Positions 40,656-49,687 of a stretch of DNA of 64,000 bases are shown piece after piece (the stretch's first letter is position 1; every line of letters begins with the position of its first letter). This stretch comes from Mycolicibacterium senegalense (GTDB lineage: Bacteria; Actinomycetota; Actinomycetes; Mycobacteriales; Mycobacteriaceae), in assembly GCF_019645875.1 (NCBI RefSeq), contig NZ_CP081000.1:6012417-6076416 (forward strand), in the 5' to 3' direction. The notes under the pieces are model-generated. The model did not search any database and was not told the origin of the DNA. It worked only from the letters and a program-made list of their open reading frames with translations. A program made the position numbers and the translations under genes.

Positions 40656-41321
40656 GTGCCCAAAAACTACGGGGTCAAGGAAAAGGATCAGGTTGTCACG
40701 CACATCATCAATCTGGTGATGACGGGCAAGCTGCGATCCGGTGACCGCATCGACCGCAACGAGATCGTCCGTGACCTCGGGCTGAGCCGTGTCCCGATCC
40801 AGGAGGCCGTGGTCCAGCTCGAGCACGACGGCATCCTCTCGACGCGATATCACCGCGGCGCATTCGTATCCCGGTTCGACGAGGCCACCGTGGCCGAACA
40901 CCACGAGCTCTACGGCATCCTCAACGGCATCGCCTCGGCCCGCTGTGCCACCAACCCCACCCCGCGCATCCTCGCCCACCTCGATGACACGTTGCGGGTG
41001 ATGCGTTCAGCAAAGGACACCAAATCCTTCCAGGAAGCCTGCTGGGTGTACCGCGACGCGATCAACGACGAGTACGCGGGGCCCCGGCTGCACGCCACCA
41101 TCCGCGCCGGGAAGAGCTTCGCGCCCTCGGAGTTCTGGATCAGCTACCCCAAGGCGAAAGCCGATTTCCTGGCCGGCTACGAGGCTGAGACCGCCGCCAT
41201 CCACGCCCACGATCCCGACGGCGCCCGCAAGGCCTGCACCGAGCGCGCCGACAAAATGGCACAGATCATGGTCGCCGAGCTCACCCGGCGCGGAGTCTTC
41301 GGCGACTTGCGGTCCCCGTGA
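40656..41321 (+). CDS. GntR family transcriptional regulator, Rv0043c orthologue
   Basis: 221 residues from GTG 40656, behind GGGGGAGA. The winged helix is at the N-terminus (VVTHIINLVMTGKLRSGDRI, LGLSRVPIQEAVVQLEHDG, YHRGAFVSRF), followed by a helical FCD-type ligand domain (HHELYGILNGIASARCA, DAINDEYAGPRLHA). FCD regulators respond to small acids and often control adjacent catabolic or transport genes; here the amino-acid-type ABC transporter starts 45 nt after it and is the likely target. Confidence 0.92.
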   Translation: MPKNYGVKEKDQVVTHIINLVMTGKLRSGDRIDRNEIVRDLGLSRVPIQEAVVQLEHDGILSTRYHRGAFVSRFDEATVAEHHELYGILNGIASARCATNPTPRILAHLDDTLRVMRSAKDTKSFQEACWVYRDAINDEYAGPRLHATIRAGKSFAPSEFWISYPKAKADFLAGYEAETAAIHAHDPDGARKACTERADKMAQIMVAELTRRGVFGDLRSP

Positions 41322-41366
41322 GCGGAATCGCTCATCACCGGGCATCGGCCCACTAGGTTGCATCAG

Positions 41367-43139
41367 ATGGACGCCAGACGATCGGCCGCGCTGCTGACCA
41401 CGGTCCTGATACTGCTCGGGCTGCTGTGCGCGGCACCGGCAGGCGCAGACGTCGACCAGTGCGCGCCCCCCGGCGTGGACAGTGCCAGCGCGCTGCCCAC
41501 CAACCTGGCCGCCGCGGCCACCGGGCCGGGCGCCGACAAGTACACCACCGCCACCACTGCCCCGCTGGACACGGTGCGGGCTGAGAACCTCGGCCTGAGC
41601 ACCCCCGGCGTACTCACCGTCGGCACCTTGTCGGACGCACCGCCCAGCATCTGCATCAACTCGGCCGGCCAGTTCACCGGCTTCGACAACGAGCTGCTCC
41701 GCGCCATCGCCGACAAGCTCGGCCTGCGGATCAACTTCGTCGGCACCGACTTCTCGGGCCTGCTGGCGCAGACCGCCTCCCGGCGGTTCGACGTGGCGTC
41801 CTCGTCGATCACCACCACCGACGCCCGGCGCCGCACCGTCGGGTTCACCAACGGCTACGACTTCGGTTACTTCTCGCTCGTCGTGCCCACCGGTTCTCCC
41901 ATCACCGGTTTCGGCCAGCTCGCACCCGGTCAGCGCATCGGCGTGGTGCAGGGCACCGTGCAAGAGGCGTACGTCATCGACACCCTGCACCTGCAACCTG
42001 TGAAGTTCCCCGACTACAACACCGTCTACGCCAGCCTCAAGACCCGCCAGATCGACGCCTGGGTGGCGCCGTCGCAACAGGCGTCGGGCACGGTGCAGCC
42101 CGGTGACCCGGCCCAGATCATCGAAAACACCTTCAGCTTGGACAATTTCGTGGCGTGGGCAGTGGCCAAGGAGAACCGGCCGCTGATCGATGCGCTCAAC
42201 TCCGGCCTCGATGCCGTCATCGCCGACGGCACGTGGGCCAAGCTGTATTCCGACTGGGTACCACGCGCGCTGCCGCCCGGCTGGAAGCCCGGCTCCAAGG
42301 CCGCGCCCGCACCACAGCTGCCCGATTTCGCCGCGATCGCCGCGGCGAAGGAGAAACCGGCCGCCGGGGCTGCCGCTGCACCCAAATCGACACTCGCGCA
42401 ACTGCGGGACTCGTTCCTGGACTGGGACCTCTACAAGCAGGCGATCCCCGACCTGCTGCGCACCGGCCTGCCCAACACTCTGATCCTGACCGTGTGCGCC
42501 AGCGTCATCGGTCTGGTGCTCGGGATGATCCTGGCGGTGGCCGGTATCTCGCGGTCGCGGTGGCTGCGCTGGCCCGCGCGGGTGTACACCGACATCTTCC
42601 GGGGCCTGCCCGAAGTGGTGATCATCCTGCTCATCGGTTTGGGCATCGGGCCCGTGGTCGGCTCACTCACCGGCAACAGCCCCTACCCGCTCGGCATCGC
42701 GGCGCTCGGCCTGATGGCGGCGGCCTACGTCGGAGAGATCTTCCGCTCCGGCATCCAGAGCGTCGAGCCCGGACAGCTGGAAGCCTCACGCGCCCTGGGC
42801 TTCAGCTACACCTCGTCGATGCGCCTGGTCGTCGTGCCACAGGGCATTCGCCGCGTGCTGCCCGCGCTGATGAACCAGTTCATCTCACTGCTCAAGGCCT
42901 CGTCGCTGGTGTACTTCCTCGGCCTGGTCGCCAGCCAGCGCGAACTGTTCCAGGTGGGCCGAGATCTCAACGCCCAGACCGGAAATCTGTCACCCCTGGT
43001 GGCAGCCGGGCTGTTCTACCTGCTGCTGACCATCCCGCTGACCCATCTGGTCAACTTCGTCGACAACCGGCTGCGCCGCGGCCGCGCACCCGTCGAAGAA
43101 GAACTGCCGCCCGCCGCGACCACGCAGGAGATGATCTGA
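41367..43139 (+). CDS. Polar amino acid ABC transporter, fused binding protein and permease
   Basis: 590 residues. A signal sequence (ALLTTVLILLGLLCAAPAGA) precedes a periplasmic binding domain (about 70-310: VLTVGTLSDAPPSICINSAG, FDNELLRAIADKLGL, DVASSSITTTDARR, GVVQGTVQEAYV). An Ala/Pro linker leads to a HisM-type permease (about 355-575) with five helices and the EAA loop (GQLEASRALGFSYTSSMRLVV). Fusion of SBP and permease is known in some Gram-positive glutamine-type importers. ATG 41367 lies 7 nt after TAGGTT, so it is probably leaderless. The ATPase gene overlaps its stop. Confidence 0.92.
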   Translation: MDARRSAALLTTVLILLGLLCAAPAGADVDQCAPPGVDSASALPTNLAAAATGPGADKYTTATTAPLDTVRAENLGLSTPGVLTVGTLSDAPPSICINSAGQFTGFDNELLRAIADKLGLRINFVGTDFSGLLAQTASRRFDVASSSITTTDARRRTVGFTNGYDFGYFSLVVPTGSPITGFGQLAPGQRIGVVQGTVQEAYVIDTLHLQPVKFPDYNTVYASLKTRQIDAWVAPSQQASGTVQPGDPAQIIENTFSLDNFVAWAVAKENRPLIDALNSGLDAVIADGTWAKLYSDWVPRALPPGWKPGSKAAPAPQLPDFAAIAAAKEKPAAGAAAAPKSTLAQLRDSFLDWDLYKQAIPDLLRTGLPNTLILTVCASVIGLVLGMILAVAGISRSRWLRWPARVYTDIFRGLPEVVIILLIGLGIGPVVGSLTGNSPYPLGIAALGLMAAAYVGEIFRSGIQSVEPGQLEASRALGFSYTSSMRLVVVPQGIRRVLPALMNQFISLLKASSLVYFLGLVASQRELFQVGRDLNAQTGNLSPLVAAGLFYLLLTIPLTHLVNFVDNRLRRGRAPVEEELPPAATTQEMI

Positions 43140-43876
43140 TGTCGGCACCACAGCCAGTTGCGCTGGCCGCCAAGGACATCCACCTCTCGTTCGGGCCGAA
43201 CGCGGTACTGCGCGGGGTCGACCTGGACGTGCCCGCCGGCACCACGACGGCCGTCATCGGGCCGTCCGGATCCGGCAAATCGACGCTGCTGCGCACCCTC
43301 AACCGCCTCTACGAACCCGACCGCGGCGACATCCTGCTCGACGGCCGCTCCGTGCTGAACGACAACCCCGACCAACTGCGCCAACGCATCGGCATGGTCT
43401 TTCAACAGTTCAACCTGTTCCCGCACAAGACCGTTCTCGACAACGTCACCCTCGGCCCGCGCAAACTCAAACGGCTCAGCGCCGAGCACGCCCGTACCGT
43501 GGGCCTCGAACAGCTGGACCGGGTTGGACTGCGGCACAAGGCCGATGCGCGTCCGAGCACGCTGTCGGGCGGCCAACAGCAGCGCGTCGCGATTGCCCGG
43601 GCACTCGCCATGGGTCCGCAGGTGATGTTCTTCGACGAGGCCACCTCGGCGCTGGACCCGGAACTGGTCAAGGGCATCCTGGAGTTGATGGCCGAGCTGG
43701 GGGCCGAGGGTATGACGATCCTGGCGGTCACCCACGAGATGGGCTTCGCCCGCTCCACGGCCGACGCCGTCGTGTTCATGGATCACGGCAAAGTGGTCGA
43801 GTCGGGCACCCCCGACCAGATCTTCGACGCCGCCGAGACAGATCGGCTGCGGCGCTTCCTGTCGCAGGTCCTGTGA
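43139..43876 (+). CDS. Amino acid ABC transporter ATP-binding protein
   Basis: 245 residues. Walker A GPSGSGKSTLL, Q-loop FQQFNLFPHKTVLDNV, signature LSGGQQQR, Walker B VMFFDEATSALDPE and H-loop VTHEMGFA are intact; close to GlnQ/HisP. ATG 43139 overlaps the permease TGA by one base (TGATG) and GGAG precedes it, so the two are coupled and form one polar amino acid importer. Confidence 0.95.
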   Translation: MSAPQPVALAAKDIHLSFGPNAVLRGVDLDVPAGTTTAVIGPSGSGKSTLLRTLNRLYEPDRGDILLDGRSVLNDNPDQLRQRIGMVFQQFNLFPHKTVLDNVTLGPRKLKRLSAEHARTVGLEQLDRVGLRHKADARPSTLSGGQQQRVAIARALAMGPQVMFFDEATSALDPELVKGILELMAELGAEGMTILAVTHEMGFARSTADAVVFMDHGKVVESGTPDQIFDAAETDRLRRFLSQVL

Positions 43877-43919
43877 CGGCGGCGCTGTGAGGAGGGGAAA
43901 CCCCGGTGCCAAACCCAAC

Positions 43920-43940
43920 AAGCTGCCGACCTGGCAGCTT
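43920..43940. promoter_or_regulatory. Perfect inverted repeat, probable MarR operator
   Basis: Arms AAGCTGCC and GGCAGCTT with a 5-nt centre. It lies just upstream of a TAGACT -10 (43950-43955), which ends 8 nt before the marR ATG, so a bound dimer would cover the -35. Termination of the upstream ABC operon is the alternative. Confidence 0.55.
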
Positions 43941-43963
43941 CAGACAGGTTAGACTAGCGAATT

Positions 43964-44446
43964 ATGGTGGAGTCCGATTCACAGGTCACTGAGCTGGCCG
44001 GAGAGCTGCAACGCGTTCTCTCCAAGGTGTTCTCGGTGCTGCGCCGGGGGGACACCAACAAGGGCACGGCCGGCGAGCTCACGCTGGCCCAGCTCTCGAT
44101 TCTGCTCACCCTGCTCGACCAGGGCCCGATCCGGATGACGGAGCTGGCTGCCCGTGAGCGTGTGCGCACCCCCACCACCACCGTGGCGATCCGCCGGCTG
44201 GAGAAACTGGGCCTGGTCAAACGCTCACGTGACCCTTCTGACCTGCGTGCCGTCCTCGTGGAAGTCACCCCGCGCGGGCTGGTCCAGCACCGCGAATCGC
44301 TGGCGGCCCGTCGAGCCGATCTGGCGGCACGCCTGGCCAACCTGAGCCAGGAAGACCTCGACACCCTGGCTACCGCGCTCGCTCCCCTGGAACGGCTGGC
44401 CGTCCAGAACGAGCAGGCACCGGCCGCTCAGGCAAAGTCCGAGTAG
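43964..44446 (+). CDS. MarR family transcriptional regulator, Rv0042c orthologue
   Basis: 160 residues. The winged-helix core reads LTLAQLSILLTLLDQGPIRM, TELAARERVRTPTTTVAIRR and LEKLGLVKRSRDPSDLRAVLVEV, with the conserved wing Asp-Arg, followed by a C-terminal dimer helix. MarR proteins repress genes for efflux or oxidative response until a ligand binds. It sits in the same place as Rv0042c. ATG 43964 is preceded by a leaderless promoter and a 21-bp dyad, suggesting autoregulation. It ends 4 nt before the convergent hydrolase gene. Confidence 0.93.
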   Translation: MVESDSQVTELAGELQRVLSKVFSVLRRGDTNKGTAGELTLAQLSILLTLLDQGPIRMTELAARERVRTPTTTVAIRRLEKLGLVKRSRDPSDLRAVLVEVTPRGLVQHRESLAARRADLAARLANLSQEDLDTLATALAPLERLAVQNEQAPAAQAKSE

Positions 44447-44450
44447 CGAA

Positions 44451-45791
44451 CTATCCCAGCCAGTCCAATACCGCCGCGGCGGTCCACGACTGCTGCATGC
44501 TGCCCAACGGCTCCCCGGTGAACGGCTCGTAGTACTCGGCGAACGTGCCATCACTTGCCTGACGCAAGCCTTCGCGGCGCAAGGTCGAAGCCCGCTCGGC
44601 CCAACCGCGCCGCGCGAAACACCATGAGAACAGCCAGGTCATCACCGGCCACACCGGGCCACGCCAGTACTCACGCGACCGGAAATCCCGCGACACCGGT
44701 GAGGTCGACGGGATGAGTGCGTACTTCAGGTCCGGATGCCCGCAGAACCGGGGACCCTCCAACAGCCGCAGCAGGGCGCGTTCCCGGTCGTGCGGCAGCC
44801 CGCCGCACAGCAGCGGAGCGAACTGCGCCACCGTCTCGGTGGCCACCCACTTCTTCGCGCGGACATCGTAATCCCTTGCCGCACCGCTACGTTCGTCAGT
44901 GGTCTCGACGACTCCGACCCGGAACCGCTCGGCCCACGAGTACAGATCGCGCACATCGGCGTGCGGGCGTTTGTAGTCCTCACCGATCTCGGCGAGCACC
45001 TGACACGCCACCGAGAAGATCGCCGAGACGAAGACGTCCTCGACCGCGAAGCTCATCACCTTCGGCAGCAGATCATCGTCGTAGCGAACGGATTTCATCT
45101 CCTCAAGCAGCCACAGATACCGGTCGTACTCGAGATCACTGGGCCGCTGCGTGGCGTCGGTGATGATCGCGTTGTCCTCGCGCTGGTACTCGGGCACATT
45201 GCCGGGAACCACGTTGGCGTAGGCGCTGTCCCAGCGCGGCGAGTTGTCCATGCCGGACTCCCACCCGTGATACAGCGTGATACGGCCGCGGCCGTCCTGG
45301 TCGCGCTGCTCGGCCAGCCAGCGATGCCAGCGCACCAGATCCGCCCACCGCCGATCGAGGAAACTGGCCGCCACTGCCCGCGTCGACCGGCCCCGGGTGC
45401 GGGCGTGGTCGAGGATGCGCTGCACCGCGATCGCATGCACCGGCGGCTGGGTGATGCCGGAGGTGTGCCGGATCCGCGGAGCGTTGGCCGCCAGCGCCGA
45501 GGTGGCCCACCGCGCCGGGCCGGGAAAGTAGCCGTCGACACCGTTGGCGAACACGATGTGCGGGATCATGCCGTTACGCCACTGCGCCGAGAGCAGGGTG
45601 TCGAGCTCCACCACTGCGCGCTCCACACTCAGCGGCGCCAGACCGATCGAGACGAACGCCGCGTCCCAACTCCACATGTGCGGATACAGCAACGGCGCGG
45701 CAGTGGTCATCACACCCAGGTCGTTGCCGCGCAACAGGTAGGCGGCCCGCGCGGCGAGCTGAGTGGGAGCGAAGCTGGGATCCGGTGGCAT
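44451..45791 (-). CDS. ggh: Glucosylglycerate hydrolase (GH63 family)
   Basis: 446 residues from ATG 45791, the length of the characterised M. hassiacum enzyme, and very similar to it along its whole length (PTQLAARAAYLLRGNDLG, YPHMWSWDAAFVSIGLAPLS, WESGMDNSPRWDSAY, REYWRGPVWPVMTWLFSW, GTFAEYYEPFTGEPLGSMQQ). The (alpha/alpha)6 barrel enzyme cleaves glucosylglycerate (and mannosylglycerate) to sugar and glycerate; rapid growers use it to recover from nitrogen starvation. The catalytic acids probably lie in WDSAYANV (Asp) and FAEYYEP (Glu). An upstream ATG at 45800 is possible. Confidence 0.92.
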   Translation of the reverse strand: MPPDPSFAPTQLAARAAYLLRGNDLGVMTTAAPLLYPHMWSWDAAFVSIGLAPLSVERAVVELDTLLSAQWRNGMIPHIVFANGVDGYFPGPARWATSALAANAPRIRHTSGITQPPVHAIAVQRILDHARTRGRSTRAVAASFLDRRWADLVRWHRWLAEQRDQDGRGRITLYHGWESGMDNSPRWDSAYANVVPGNVPEYQREDNAIITDATQRPSDLEYDRYLWLLEEMKSVRYDDDLLPKVMSFAVEDVFVSAIFSVACQVLAEIGEDYKRPHADVRDLYSWAERFRVGVVETTDERSGAARDYDVRAKKWVATETVAQFAPLLCGGLPHDRERALLRLLEGPRFCGHPDLKYALIPSTSPVSRDFRSREYWRGPVWPVMTWLFSWCFARRGWAERASTLRREGLRQASDGTFAEYYEPFTGEPLGSMQQSWTAAAVLDWLG

Positions 45792-45855
45792 CCCTACCAT
45801 GATGCGACGTCGGCCCCCGGTCCGCAGGTCGGGCCCGCCCCATCCGGTGTCACAG

Positions 45856-45861
45856 TAACGT
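45856..45861 (+). promoter_or_regulatory. Leaderless -10 element of the SDR gene
   Basis: TAACGT ending 7 nt before GTG 45869. Confidence 0.45.
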
Positions 45862-45868
45862 TGCGGAT

Positions 45869-46534
45869 GTGCCGACTGCATTGATCACCGGAGCCGCGGG
45901 CGGAATCGGCTCGGCCATCGCCGCCGCGCTTGCTCCCACCCACACCCTGCTGCTGGCCGGACGGCCGTCGGCCCGGCTGGACGCCCTGGCCGAACGCCTC
46001 GGCGCGCCGACCTGGCCGTTGGACCTGACCGACGCCGACTCGATCGAATCCGCGACCGAGGTGCTCGCCGAACTCGACGTACTCGTGCACAACGCCGGCG
46101 TGCTCTACCCCGGCCGGGTCTCCGAATCCATCGCCGAACAGTGGCGGGCGTCGTTCGAGGTGAACGTCACCGGCGCGGTGGCCCTCACCCTGGCCCTGCT
46201 GCCGGCGCTGCGAGCCGCCCATGGGCATGTGATTTTCATCAATTCCGGTGCGGGCCAGAAGGTTTCGCCCGGGATGGCGTCCTACTCGGCGAGTAAGTTC
46301 GCCCTACGGGCCTTCGCAGACTCACTGCGTGCCGACGAACCGGCCCTGCGCGTCACCTCGATCTTCCCCGGGCGCGTCGACACCGAGATGCAACGCGACC
46401 TGGTGGCCTACGAAGAAGGCGAGTACGACCCGGCCAAATTCCTCAAGCCCGAGACCGTCGCCGGGCTGGTGGCCACCGCCGTCACCACCCCGCCCGACGG
46501 GCATGTCCACGAAATCGTGGTCCGCCCCGGGTGA
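45869..46534 (+). CDS. Short-chain dehydrogenase/reductase
   Basis: 221 residues, shorter than most SDRs because of compact loops. Cofactor motif TGAAGGIGSAIA, LDVLVHNAGVL, catalytic Ser in INSGAGQKV, YSASKFALRAF with the Tyr-x3-Lys pair, and a FPGRVDTEM segment. The Arg after strand 2 (LAGRPS) suggests NADP(H). Substrate unknown. It is divergent from ggh and convergent with leuS, separated from leuS by a bidirectional hairpin. Confidence 0.93.
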   Translation: MPTALITGAAGGIGSAIAAALAPTHTLLLAGRPSARLDALAERLGAPTWPLDLTDADSIESATEVLAELDVLVHNAGVLYPGRVSESIAEQWRASFEVNVTGAVALTLALLPALRAAHGHVIFINSGAGQKVSPGMASYSASKFALRAFADSLRADEPALRVTSIFPGRVDTEMQRDLVAYEEGEYDPAKFLKPETVAGLVATAVTTPPDGHVHEIVVRPG

Positions 46535-46581
46535 TTTGGGTGCATCCGGTAACGCTGACCGTTACCGGACGCACCCGAATC
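46533..46581. terminator. Bidirectional terminator between the SDR gene and leuS
   Basis: A long hairpin: TGCATCCGGTAACG and CGTTACCGGACGCA arms around CTGAC, extended by GATTTGGG/CCCGAATC. It overlaps the last bases of the SDR gene and ends 1 nt before the leuS stop. Confidence 0.75.
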
Positions 46582-46582
46582 A

Positions 46583-49477
46583 CTAGACGACGAGGTTGAC
46601 CAGCCGGCCCGGCACCACGATGACCTTCTTCGGCGTGGCGCCGTCGAGGAAGGCCTGCACCTTCTCGTCGGCGAGCGCGGCGGCCTCGAGCGCCGCCTTG
46701 TCAGCATCGGCGGCCACGGTGATCTTGCCGCGCACCTTGCCGTTCACCTGAACCGGGAACTCGATGGTGTCGTCCACCAGGTACTTCGGATCAGCCTGCG
46801 GGAACGGCCCGTGCGCCAGTGAAGTGTCGTGGCCCAACCGCTTCCACAATTCCTCGGCCAGGTGCGGGGCCAGCGGGGCGACCATGAGAACCAGCGGTTC
46901 GATGGCGGCGCGGGCCGACACACCCTCCTTGGTCAGGTGGTTGGTGTACTCGATCAGCTTGGCCGCGGCGGTGTTGTTGCGAAGCGCCGCATAGTCTTCG
47001 GTCACCCCGGCGATCGTGCGGTGCAGGATCTTGCGCGTGGCGGTGTCGAGAGCCTCGTGCTCGTTGACGCTGGTGGCCCCGGTTGCTTCGTCGACCACCA
47101 CGCGCCACACCCGCTGCAGGAACCGGTGCGCACCGACGACGTCCTTGGTCGCCCACGGCCGCGAGGCCTCCAGCGGACCCATCGACATCTCGTAGACGCG
47201 CAGGGTGTCGGCACCGTACTCGTCACAGATCTCGTCGGGTGAGACCGAGTTCTTCAGGCTCTTGCCGATCTTGCCGAACTCCTGATTGACCTCGATTTCA
47301 CCGTCCGGGCCGGTCCAGAAGAACTTCCCTTCGCGCTCAACGACTTCCGCCGCGGGCACATAGCTGCCGCGCGAATCGGTGTAGGCGAAGGCCTGGATGT
47401 AGCCCTGGTTGACCAGACGGCGGTAGGGCTCGCTCGAGCTGACGAAGCCGAGATCGAACAGCACCTTGTGCCAGAACCGCGAGTACAGCAGGTGCAGCAC
47501 CGCGTGCTCGACGCCACCGACGTACAGGTCGACACCGCCCGGATCGTTCGGGCCGTGCTCGGCCGGCCGCGGGCCCATCCAGTAGGCCTCGTTCTCCTTG
47601 GCGCACAGCTCTTCTGAGTTCTGCGGGTCGGCGTAGCGCAGCTCGTACCAGGAGCTGCCGGCCCACTGCGGCATCACGTTGGTGTCGCGGGTGTAGGTCT
47701 GCAGCCCGTCGCCGAGGTCCAGCTCGACATGGACCCACTCGGTGGCCTTGCCCAGCGGCGGCGACGGTTCGCTGTCGGCGTCGTCGGGGTCGAACGACAC
47801 CGGTGAATAGTCGGGGATGTCCGGAAGTTCCACCGGCAGAGCCGATTCCGGCAACGCGTGGGCGCGGCCCTGCGCGTCGTAGACGATCGGGAACGGCTCA
47901 CCCCAGTACCGCTGCCGGGCGAACAGCCAATCCCGCAACTTGTACTCGATCCGGGCCCGGCCACGACCGTCGGCCTCCAGGCGTTCGATGACCTTCGCCT
48001 TGGCCTCGGCCACCGACAGCCCGTTCAGGTAGTCGGAGTTGACCATGGTGCCGTCGCCGTTGTACGCGGCCTCGGTGATGTCGCCGCCGGCGACCACCTC
48101 GATGATGGGCAGGCCGAACTCGGTCGCGAAGTCCCAGTCCCGCTGGTCGCCACCGGGCACCGCCATGATGGCGCCGGTGCCGTAACCGGCCAGCACGTAG
48201 TCGGCAATGAAGATGGGGACCTGTTGTCCGTTGACCGGGTTGGTGGCATAGGCACCGAGGAACACACCGGTCTTGGTCTTGTTCTCCTGGCGCTCCAGAT
48301 CCGACTTGGCCGCGATCCCGGCCCGGTAGGCGGCGACGGCCTCCGCCGGAGTCGCCGCACCAAAGGTCCACCGCGAATCGGTGCCCTCGGGCCAGACGTC
48401 GGCCACCAGTGCGTCCACCAGATCGTGTTCAGGAGCCAACACCAGGTAGGTGGCGCCGAACAGCGTGTCCGGCCGCGTGGTGAACACCTCGACATCACCT
48501 GCTGCGGTGCCGAATTCGACCGAGGCACCGGTGGAGCGGCCGATCCAGTTGCGCTGCATGGCCTTGACCTTGTCGGGCCAGTCCAGCAGCTCCAGATCGT
48601 CGAGCAACCGGTCGGAGTAGGCGGTGATGCGCATCATCCACTGCCGCAGGCGCTTCCGGAACACCGGGAAGTTGCCGCGGTCGCTACGCCCGTCCGCGGT
48701 GACCTCTTCGTTGGCCAGCACCGTGCCCAGCCCGGGGCACCAGTTCACCATCGAGTCCGCGCGGTACACCAACCGGAAACCGTCGACCACATCGGCACGC
48801 TCAGCCGCCGACAACGCCGCCCAGGACCGGCCGTCGTCGAGAGTGCGTGCCCCGGACTCGAATTCGGCCACCAGCTCGCCGATCGGGCGGGCCTTCTTGG
48901 CCGCGGTGTCGAACCAGGCGTTGTAGATCTGCAGGAAGATCCACTGCGTCCACTTGTAGAAGTCGACGTCGGTGGTCGCGAAGCTGCGCCGCGAGTCGTG
49001 GCCCAGCCCCAGCCGGCCCAGCTGACGGCGGAAGTTGACGATGTTGGCCTCGGTGCGGATGCGCGGGTGCGTCCCGGTCTGCACCGCGTACTGCTCGGCC
49101 GGCAGACCGAAGGCGTCGAACCCCAGTGCATGCAGCACGTTGCGGCCCGTCATGCGGTAGTACCGGGCGTAGACATCGGTGGCGATGTAGCCGAGCGGGT
49201 GCCCGACGTGCAGGCCCTCCCCGGACGGGTACGGGAACATGTCCTGCACGAACATCTTGTCGGCCGGAACCGACGAGCCGTCCTGCGGGGCGAGGGAACC
49301 CACCGGGTTGGCCACGTTGAACGTCCCGAGCTCGGCCCAGGTCTGCTGCCAGGACTGTTCGATCTGACCCGCCAGTTCCGCGGTGTAACGGTGCTGCGGG
49401 GTATCTTCGCCCGCACGCGCGGAGGACAAATCACCTTCTGAAGGCCCTGACTGGGACGTGGTGGCGGGTTCGATCAC
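46583..49477 (-). CDS. leuS: Leucyl-tRNA synthetase
   Basis: 964 residues from GTG 49477, 7 nt after a TACCCT box; the frame continues upstream but without support. Class Ia motifs: HVGH in FPYPSGEGLHVGHPLGY and a KIGKS version of KMSKS in GKIGKSLKNSVSPDEI, as in M. tuberculosis LeuRS. The CP1 editing domain has TRPDTLFGATYLVLAPEHDL, with the conserved Thr-rich and Asp residues, and WSW-like WAGSSWYELRY follows. It charges tRNA-Leu and edits mis-charged residues. Confidence 0.97.
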   Translation of the reverse strand: MIEPATTSQSGPSEGDLSSARAGEDTPQHRYTAELAGQIEQSWQQTWAELGTFNVANPVGSLAPQDGSSVPADKMFVQDMFPYPSGEGLHVGHPLGYIATDVYARYYRMTGRNVLHALGFDAFGLPAEQYAVQTGTHPRIRTEANIVNFRRQLGRLGLGHDSRRSFATTDVDFYKWTQWIFLQIYNAWFDTAAKKARPIGELVAEFESGARTLDDGRSWAALSAAERADVVDGFRLVYRADSMVNWCPGLGTVLANEEVTADGRSDRGNFPVFRKRLRQWMMRITAYSDRLLDDLELLDWPDKVKAMQRNWIGRSTGASVEFGTAAGDVEVFTTRPDTLFGATYLVLAPEHDLVDALVADVWPEGTDSRWTFGAATPAEAVAAYRAGIAAKSDLERQENKTKTGVFLGAYATNPVNGQQVPIFIADYVLAGYGTGAIMAVPGGDQRDWDFATEFGLPIIEVVAGGDITEAAYNGDGTMVNSDYLNGLSVAEAKAKVIERLEADGRGRARIEYKLRDWLFARQRYWGEPFPIVYDAQGRAHALPESALPVELPDIPDYSPVSFDPDDADSEPSPPLGKATEWVHVELDLGDGLQTYTRDTNVMPQWAGSSWYELRYADPQNSEELCAKENEAYWMGPRPAEHGPNDPGGVDLYVGGVEHAVLHLLYSRFWHKVLFDLGFVSSSEPYRRLVNQGYIQAFAYTDSRGSYVPAAEVVEREGKFFWTGPDGEIEVNQEFGKIGKSLKNSVSPDEICDEYGADTLRVYEMSMGPLEASRPWATKDVVGAHRFLQRVWRVVVDEATGATSVNEHEALDTATRKILHRTIAGVTEDYAALRNNTAAAKLIEYTNHLTKEGVSARAAIEPLVLMVAPLAPHLAEELWKRLGHDTSLAHGPFPQADPKYLVDDTIEFPVQVNGKVRGKITVAADADKAALEAAALADEKVQAFLDGATPKKVIVVPGRLVNLVV

Positions 49478-49484
49478 GGTGTTC

Positions 49485-49490
49485 AGGGTA
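49485..49490 (-). promoter_or_regulatory. Leaderless -10 element of leuS
   Basis: TACCCT on the minus strand, ending 7 nt before GTG 49477. Confidence 0.45.
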
Positions 49491-49687
49491 TAAGGCCACG
49501 GTTTGAGCAGCTCACCGCCCATCTCACGGCATGCAAGCCACAGCTTGGTATCGGTTCCGTCGCGGCATAGTCAGGGGTTGATCCCAGGTCGATTGAGTTG
49601 CTGGTGGCGGATGCGAAACCCTGGATATTCTCGGCCCCTAGTGACAAGTTGCCTGGTGAAGGCATGGTTTGCGGAGGGAAGCGAGTG

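Noticed and set aside
47858..49441. A 527-residue frame antisense to leuS
   Set aside because: LeuS is unambiguous; the antisense frame has no motifs.
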